From Streptomyces sp. SirexAA-E (GTDB taxonomy: Bacteria > Actinomycetota > Actinomycetes > Streptomycetales > Streptomycetaceae), in NCBI RefSeq assembly GCF_000177195.2, contig NC_015953.1, positions 4,898,001-4,962,000 of the forward strand: DNA of 64,000 bases, in the 5' to 3' direction. The notes beneath the pieces were generated by a model that was given only the letters and a program-made list of their open reading frames with translations, was not told where the DNA came from and ran no database searches. Positions 59,655 to 64,000 of this stretch are shown piece by piece. The position numbers and the translations under genes were made by a program. Numbering within the stretch: position 1 is the first letter of the stretch; each line of letters opens with the position of its first letter.

Positions 59655-60704
59655 GTGACCATGACGAGTACGGACGCCGCGACGGAGGGACAGGAGGCCG
59701 CAGTACTCCTGGAGCGCACCCGCGGCCTCGTGGACCCGCACCTCAGGGCGGCGGTGGACACGCTGCCCGGGGCGATACGGCGGGTCGCCCGGTACCACTT
59801 CGGTTGGCAGAACGCCGACGGGACACCCGCATCCGGGCAGGCGGGCAAGGCCATCAGGCCCGCGCTCGTGCTGGCCGCCGCCCGCGCGCTGGGCGGCGAT
59901 CCGGAGTCGGCCCTGCGGGCCGCCGTCGCCGTGGAGCTGGTCCACAACTTCACCCTGCTCCACGACGACGTCATCGACGAGGACGCGACCCGGCGGCACC
60001 GTCCCACGGCATGGGCGGTGTTCGGCGTCCCGGACGCGGTCGTCACCGGTGACGCCGTGCTCGCGCTCGCCCAGCGGCTGCTGGCCGAGGACCCGCACCC
60101 CGGGTCCGCCCGTGCCTCGGCGCGGCTCTCCGCCTGCGTCATCGAACTGTGTGCCGGACAGCAGGCCGACTGCGCGCTGGAGGAGCGCGAACCCCTCGAC
60201 GTCACCCTCGACGAGTGCCTCACGATGGCGACGGCCAAGACGGGCGCCCTGCTCGGCTGCGCCTGCGCCCTCGGAGCGCTCTACGCGGGGGCGGACGAGC
60301 CGGCCGTCGAGGCCATGGACGGCTTCGGCAGGGAGGCGGGCCTCGCCTTCCAGCTCATCGACGACCTGATCGGCATCTGGGGCGACACCGCCCGCACGGG
60401 CAAACCGGTCGGCGCTGATCTCGCCGCCCACAAGAAGTCCCTCCCGGTGGTGGCCGCCCTCACCTCGGGCACGCCCGCCGCCGACGAGCTCGCCGTGCTC
60501 TACCGCGGGGCCATGAACACCCCCGCCGAGGTGTCCGGGGCGGCGGCAGCGGTCGACCGGGCCGGCGGCCGCGACTGGGCCCAGGCCTGTGCGGCGGACC
60601 GGATGGCGCGCGCCGTGCACCACCTCTCCCGCGCGGTGCCTGATCCGGCGGCCGCGCAGGATCTGCTGGCACTGGCGGAGTTCGTGACCCGCAGGACGCA
60701 CTGA
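59655..60704 (+). CDS. Polyprenyl diphosphate synthase, probable encapsulin cargo
   Basis: A 349-residue trans-isoprenyl diphosphate synthase. The first aspartate-rich motif is LLHDDVIDEDATRRHR (DDxxxD type), the second FQLIDDLIGIWGD; GKAIRPALVLAAARAL is the IPP-binding region. It elongates allylic diphosphates; chain length cannot be told. GTG 59655 follows AAGGAG at 5 nt. The frame is open back to a GTG at 59532 overlapping the encapsulin stop (GTGA); that start would add 41 Ala/Arg/Pro-rich residues, like the disordered loading tails of family 2 cargo. The genes are clearly one operon. Confidence 0.9.
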   Translation: MTMTSTDAATEGQEAAVLLERTRGLVDPHLRAAVDTLPGAIRRVARYHFGWQNADGTPASGQAGKAIRPALVLAAARALGGDPESALRAAVAVELVHNFTLLHDDVIDEDATRRHRPTAWAVFGVPDAVVTGDAVLALAQRLLAEDPHPGSARASARLSACVIELCAGQQADCALEEREPLDVTLDECLTMATAKTGALLGCACALGALYAGADEPAVEAMDGFGREAGLAFQLIDDLIGIWGDTARTGKPVGADLAAHKKSLPVVAALTSGTPAADELAVLYRGAMNTPAEVSGAAAAVDRAGGRDWAQACAADRMARAVHHLSRAVPDPAAAQDLLALAEFVTRRTH

Positions 60705-60797
60705 GCGGGCCGCTGGTGACCGGCCGGTGCGGTCAACTCTAGGATCCCTTCGGTCGGTTGAGATCATCACGGCGGGACGGAAGGGACGGGGCCGGTC

Positions 60798-61397
60798 ATG
60801 GGCGTACGCGTGCGGCAGGCGGACGGGCGGGACAGGGATCAGGTCGTGGAGATCATGGAGGCGGCGTTCCACCACGATCCGGTGAGCGGCTGGGTCTTCC
60901 CCGACGAGGAGCACCGGCGGGCGGTGCACGGGAAGTTCCTCGGCGTCTTCGCCGACGTCGCGCTGTCCGAGGGGCGTGTCGACCTGCTGGAGGACGGTAC
61001 GGCCGTGGCCCTCTGGGTCTCGGTGCCCGCCGGGGCTCCCGAGGCCGAGGACGACACCCCGGCGCTCATGCGGCGGACGGCGGACCCGGACAACGAGCGG
61101 GCCGAGCTGGTGGGCCGGCTCACCGGCGCCGTCCACCCGCACGACCGGGCCCACGCCTACCTGCTGATGGTCGGCGTCCGCCCGGAGCACCAGGGGGAGG
61201 GGATCGGGGAGGCGCTCATCGGCGGCGCCCTGGAGCAGTGCGACCGTGAGGGCGTGCCGGCCTATCTGGAGGCGAGCAGCGAGCGGAGCCGCGGCCTCTA
61301 CGAGAGGCTCGGATTCACCTTCACGGGACGGACGGTGGAGCTTCCCGACGGTCCGTCGATGTGGCCCATGTGGCGCGAACCGCAGGCCGGGAGGTAG
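60798..61397 (+). CDS. GNAT-family N-acetyltransferase
   Basis: A 199-residue acetyltransferase with the acetyl-CoA motif AYLLMVGVRPEHQGEGIGEA (motif A) and the following YLEASSERSRGLYERLGFTFTG segment. This is the common streptomycete type related to puromycin N-acetyltransferase-like enzymes; substrate unknown. ATG 60798 lies 94 nt after the polyprenyl synthase stop and may have its own promoter. Confidence 0.87.
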   Translation: MGVRVRQADGRDRDQVVEIMEAAFHHDPVSGWVFPDEEHRRAVHGKFLGVFADVALSEGRVDLLEDGTAVALWVSVPAGAPEAEDDTPALMRRTADPDNERAELVGRLTGAVHPHDRAHAYLLMVGVRPEHQGEGIGEALIGGALEQCDREGVPAYLEASSERSRGLYERLGFTFTGRTVELPDGPSMWPMWREPQAGR

Positions 61398-61470
61398 GAC
61401 CCGCAGGCCGGGCGGTGGAAGGGGGAGGTGGCCGGAGCGGGGGAGGGGACGGGGGCTACAGTCCCTGCCC

Positions 61471-62199
61471 ATGACAGATGAGTCGTGGGCAGGCTGGTAC
61501 CGGGACCGCCGTGGTTCCGAGGCCTTCATTCTCACCACGGACGGGCGGCGACTCCGCGTCCGGGTCCGGGGGACGGACTTCGAGGGGGAGAGCTTCGACG
61601 CCCTCCTCCCGGCGGCCGGGGTGGTGCCGGAGGCCGGTGCGTTCGACCTGGCCGACGGGGTGCTCGGCGACTGTGTGCTGGAGTGGGACCTGCCCCTCCC
61701 GGTCCTCGCGGCAGGAACGGTCCGTCAGGCCACGCTCAGCTGCCTGCTGTCCCTGCGCCGTGCCGATCCGGATCTGTACCTCGCGCTCCACCTGGACGGA
61801 GCGGTGTACGAGTCCCACCGGGCGGAGAACGACTTCGCTGCGGCGCTGGCCACGATCCGGGCCGTCCTCCCCCCGGACATACAACTGCAGATATGCACCG
61901 CCTGCGCCCTCTCCGGCTACCTCCCCGCGTCCGGCCGGGGCATCTCCGGGGGACTCGGCTGCTTCCGCGACGCGAAGGACGCCTACCGGGACGTGACGGA
62001 GGGGTCCGCCGTCGCCGGGCTGTGGGACCGGCGGACCGGACTGGTCCAGGAGATATGGAGCTGCCGGGAGTTCGAACCGCGGCCGTTCGAGCCGGGCCTC
62101 GTCACCGGGGCCCCGGCCGAACGGCGTACGGGCGCCCCGGGACCGACGGAGGGAGCCGGTGCCGGCCGGCTGGGCGTTCACCCGCTCGAACACGCCTGA
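61471..62199 (+). CDS. DUF6304-like protein of unknown function
   Basis: A 242-residue soluble protein starting TDESWAGWYRDRRGSEAF. The N-terminal half looks like a beta-rich domain (LTTDGRRLRVRVRGTDFEGE, CVLEWDLPLPV), and the middle has CTACALSGYLPASGRG and a conserved Gly/Phe-rich FRDAKDAYRDV. I recall similar streptomycete proteins under DUF6304, with moderate certainty. The C-terminal 35 residues are low-complexity. ATG 61471 is used; it ends just before a strong hairpin. Confidence 0.75.
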   Translation: MTDESWAGWYRDRRGSEAFILTTDGRRLRVRVRGTDFEGESFDALLPAAGVVPEAGAFDLADGVLGDCVLEWDLPLPVLAAGTVRQATLSCLLSLRRADPDLYLALHLDGAVYESHRAENDFAAALATIRAVLPPDIQLQICTACALSGYLPASGRGISGGLGCFRDAKDAYRDVTEGSAVAGLWDRRTGLVQEIWSCREFEPRPFEPGLVTGAPAERRTGAPGPTEGAGAGRLGVHPLEHA

Positions 62200-62218
62200 C
62201 GGCACCCGACCCCGAAGC

Positions 62219-62254
62219 CACCGCCCCGTACCGGACCGCCGGTACGGGGCGGTG
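62219..62254 (+). terminator. Terminator after the DUF6304-like gene
   Basis: CACCGCCCCGTACCGG (62219-62234) pairs perfectly with CCGGTACGGGGCGGTG (62239-62254), a 16-bp stem with a 4-nt loop, 20 nt after the stop. Confidence 0.85.
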
Positions 62255-62278
62255 CCGTGTCCGGAGGGCCACAGGGCG

Positions 62279-62307
62279 TTGTCATGTTTGCATTGTTCTA
62301 CTAACAT
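62279..62307 (+). promoter_or_regulatory. Promoter of the DUF1648-gntR operon
   Basis: TTGTCA (62279-62284), 17-nt spacer, TAACAT (62302-62307), a good housekeeping promoter. Predicted start near 62314 leaves a very short leader before ATG 62327. Confidence 0.7.
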
Positions 62308-62314
62308 GCGAACA
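62285..62314. promoter_or_regulatory. Inverted repeat across the promoter, candidate GntR operator
   Basis: TGTTTGCAT (62285-62293) and ATGCGAACA (62306-62314) form an inverted repeat with one mismatch and a 12-nt spacing that spans the -10 element. The GntR regulator encoded two genes downstream is the likely ligand. Confidence 0.55.
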
Positions 62315-62326
62315 ACGGAGGTGCTC

Positions 62327-63298
62327 ATGAACCCTAAGAAGCTCGGGCGCGCGGTCCTCGTCGCCCTGCCGTTCCTTGTCGTCCTGATCCTCGCCCTCGT
62401 CCTCGCCGGCACGCTCTCGGACCGGCTGCCCGGCCGGTTGGCCACGCACTTCTCGGCCACCGGTGAGGCCAACGGGTACACGGGCCGCACGACGTTCCTC
62501 GTCCTCACCGCCCTGGTTCCGGCGCTGCTCGGCGCCTGCTGGACCTACATGGCCGTCAGGGGCCGGTTCCACGGCCGCGCGTACGACGGGTTCACCGCGG
62601 CCGGGTACGCGACCGCCGCGTTCTTCGGCTACCTGACGACGGTCACGCTGTTCGCCAACGTGGACACGGCCGACGGTGCGCCGGGGGCGACGTTCACGAT
62701 GTGGCACCTCGTGGGCGCCTTCGGTTCGGCCGCCGTCGCGGCAGCCCTCGGCTACTTCCTCGCGAGGCTGCTGCCGGCCCTGCCGGACGACCCGGAGGCC
62801 GCTGCCGCCCGGGAGGGTGCCCGCATCCCACTGGCCGACGGAGAGGTCGCCGGCTGGGTGCGGAGCATGGCGTCCTGGTGGCTGCCGGGGACCGCTCTGG
62901 CGATGGTGCTCGCCGGTGTCGTCCTGACGTTCGCCCTGCGGCCGGTCACCGGCCTGCCCCTGATGGTCATCGGCCTGGTCCTCCTGCCCTACAGCCGGCC
63001 GAACGTCACCGTGGACCGCCGCGGTCTCATCGTCTCCGGACTCCTGCCCTGGCCGCGCGTCCACGTACCGCTGGAGCGCATCGACACCGCCACGAGCCGG
63101 AACGTCAAGGCCGTGGCGGAGTACGGCGGGTGGGGCTACCGCGTCCGCGCGACCCGCTCGGGCGTGATCACTCGGTCCGGGGAGGCGATCGTGGCCCGGC
63201 TGGAGAACGGGCGCGACTTCGCCGTGACGGTCGACGACTCGGCGACCGGGGCCGCCTTGCTCAACACCCTGGTCGACCGTCGGCGAGGGAGGAGCTGA
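62327..63298 (+). CDS. DUF1648-domain membrane protein
   Basis: A 323-residue membrane protein. DUF1648 covers about residues 12-60 (VALPFLVVLILALVLAGTLS ... LATHFSATGEANGYTGRTTF). There are about six membrane segments and a C-terminal PH-like beta domain (VDRRGLIVSGLLPWPRVHVP, VITRSGEAIVARL). Such proteins are commonly encoded with YtrA-type GntR regulators, as here. ATG 62327 follows GGAGGTGCTC. Function unknown. Confidence 0.87.
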   Translation: MNPKKLGRAVLVALPFLVVLILALVLAGTLSDRLPGRLATHFSATGEANGYTGRTTFLVLTALVPALLGACWTYMAVRGRFHGRAYDGFTAAGYATAAFFGYLTTVTLFANVDTADGAPGATFTMWHLVGAFGSAAVAAALGYFLARLLPALPDDPEAAAAREGARIPLADGEVAGWVRSMASWWLPGTALAMVLAGVVLTFALRPVTGLPLMVIGLVLLPYSRPNVTVDRRGLIVSGLLPWPRVHVPLERIDTATSRNVKAVAEYGGWGYRVRATRSGVITRSGEAIVARLENGRDFAVTVDDSATGAALLNTLVDRRRGRS

Positions 63299-63300
63299 CG

Positions 63301-63657
63301 GTGCTGTTCCGGGTCGACCCCTCCTCCTCGGTGCCGCTGGGCGACCAGATCGCCGCATGCGTCCGCCGTGCCGTCTCGGACGGATCGGTGGCTCCGGGTG
63401 AGCGGCTTCCGGCGGCGCGCGCGCTCGCCGACTCCCTGGGCGTCAACGTCCACACCGCCCTGCGCGGCTATCAGCGGCTGCGCGAGGAAGGCCTGATCGA
63501 GCTGCGCCGGGGCCGGGGCGCGGTGGTCACCGCCGGCGCCTCCCCGCACCGCGCCCGGCTGCTGGAGGGGGTGCGCGCCGTGGTGGCGGAGGCCCGGGAG
63601 CTGGGACTGGCGGAGGGTGATCTGCTGGATCTGGTCCGCGCGGAGCTGAACGCCTGA
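63301..63657 (+). CDS. YtrA-subfamily GntR transcriptional regulator
   Basis: A 118-residue regulator: a winged helix (VPLGDQIAACVRRAVSDGSV, then RALADSLGVNVHTALRGYQR and LREEGLIELRRGRGAVV) followed by only about 40 residues of dimerisation helix, the short YtrA layout. GTG 63301 starts 3 nt after the DUF1648 stop and follows GGAGGAG, so it is co-transcribed and probably autoregulates the operon through the inverted repeat at 62285-62314. Confidence 0.9.
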   Translation: MLFRVDPSSSVPLGDQIAACVRRAVSDGSVAPGERLPAARALADSLGVNVHTALRGYQRLREEGLIELRRGRGAVVTAGASPHRARLLEGVRAVVAEARELGLAEGDLLDLVRAELNA

Positions 63658-63674
63658 ACCCCGCACCCCGTGCC

Positions 63675-63706
63675 GCGGGGGCCGCCCCTCCCGGAGCGGC
63701 CCCCGC
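63675..63706. terminator. Bidirectional terminator between gntR and the snapalysin gene
   Basis: GCGGGGGCCGC (63675-63685) pairs perfectly with GCGGCCCCCGC (63696-63706) over a 10-nt loop, between convergent stops. Confidence 0.8.
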
Positions 63707-63719
63707 GCCATGAGCGGGA

Positions 63720-64000
63720 TCAGGAGCCGGCGCGTGCCAGGGCGGCCGCGATGCCGTTCTGCCAGAGGGAGTTCACCCGGGAGCGCTCGGTGGCGTCCGG
63801 GTAGGCGTTGGTGCAGGAGGGGCCGGGGCCACCGCCCGACATCAGCTCGCTGCACGGCCCGCTGTAGTGGTCCGGCAGGCCGAGCACGTGCCCGGTCTCG
63901 TGCGTGGTGACCCGGGTCGAGTCGTACTGCTGGTTCTGGGCGTAGTCGAGGAAGACGTACCCCCGGCCGTGCCCGTCGGTGCTGGCGTAGGAACCGCGCG
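63720..64000 (-). CDS. Snapalysin-type secreted zinc metalloprotease (C-terminal part; 5' end beyond window)
   Basis: The C-terminal 92 or so residues of a small neutral metalloprotease of the M7 snapalysin family, secreted by streptomycetes to digest external proteins. The zinc motif reads HETGHVLGLPDHYSGPC, i.e. HExxHxxGxxD, with Asp as third ligand, which is specific to this family. It is followed by SELMSGGGPGPSCTNAYP and ends IAAALARAGS with the stop at 63720-63722. The start and signal peptide lie outside the window. It converges on gntR. Confidence 0.9.
   Translation of the reverse strand, partial: RGSYASTDGHGRGYVFLDYAQNQQYDSTRVTTHETGHVLGLPDHYSGPCSELMSGGGPGPSCTNAYPDATERSRVNSLWQNGIAAALARAGS

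Overview
The window is chromosomal DNA from a Streptomyces-type actinomycete. The evidence is very high GC at third codon positions, frequent GTG starts, a WhiB-family protein, the SigR/RsrA thiol-stress pair, a DasR/dasABC/nagB aminosugar locus, a SigH-type stress sigma factor with its anti-sigma factor, and a B12-riboswitch-controlled class Ia ribonucleotide reductase. From memory, the gene order matches the aroA-sigR-nrdAB-das-sigH region of the Streptomyces coelicolor chromosome. The species cannot be named from sequence alone.

Layout. 0-6.7 kb: a 5'-cut SDR gene, moaE, a small membrane protein, a PDZ/Lon-type secreted protease, a PPA1309-family gene and a divergent UPF0182 membrane protein. 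6.7-9.4 kb: two identical initiator tRNA genes flanking a Sel1/TPR-repeat protein. 9.5-17.2 kb: Fur-type regulator and catalase, CBS protein, hisN, a probably frameshifted TetR regulator, an SMR exporter, rsgA-aroA and an M50 metallopeptidase. 17.3-25.4 kb: an integrated element (below). 25.4-34.7 kb: SRAP gene, alpha/beta hydrolase, sigR-rsrA, two membrane HD-domain proteins, a TPR protein, def, an M15 peptidase and a GlxA/AraC regulator. 35.0-38.7 kb: nrdAB behind a cobalamin riboswitch. 38.7-41.3 kb: GNAT and a solute symporter with its DUF3311 partner. 41.6-48.5 kb: dasR, dasABC, a GH3 N-acetylglucosaminidase and nagB, with DasR-type operators. 48.9-57.8 kb: sensor kinase, wblE, lipid kinase, sigH with its anti-sigma factor, antiporter, PLP enzyme and amidase. 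58.1-60.7 kb: a family 2B encapsulin shell with a polyprenyl synthase as probable cargo. 60.8-64 kb: GNAT, a DUF6304-like protein, a DUF1648 protein with a YtrA-type GntR regulator, and the 3' part of a snapalysin gene.

The most distinctive region is the roughly 8.1-kb element. A perfect 16-bp repeat at 17295-17310 and 25371-25386 covers the first codons of the SRAP (YedK/HMCES) gene. The element therefore appears to have entered the start of this gene, leaving an ATG stub with the old promoter on the left and a complete gene with a new upstream region on the right. It holds a frameshifted tyrosine-recombinase remnant beside the right repeat, a transposase remnant near the left repeat, and one large intact cargo unit. 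That unit is a secreted RHS/YD-repeat protein of 1800 residues whose C-terminal domain has the Arg / Thr-Ser / Glu-x-Glu pattern of an ADP-ribosyltransferase toxin. A 179-residue gene overlapping its stop codon by 4 bp is the presumed immunity gene.

Other systems: DasR, the chitobiose ABC transporter, the GH3 enzyme and NagB form one pathway for import and catabolism of chitin-derived aminosugars. SigR and RsrA form a redox switch whose own promoter matches the SigR consensus, and a similar promoter lies before the UPF0182 gene. The encapsulin and polyprenyl synthase form a candidate isoprenoid nanocompartment.
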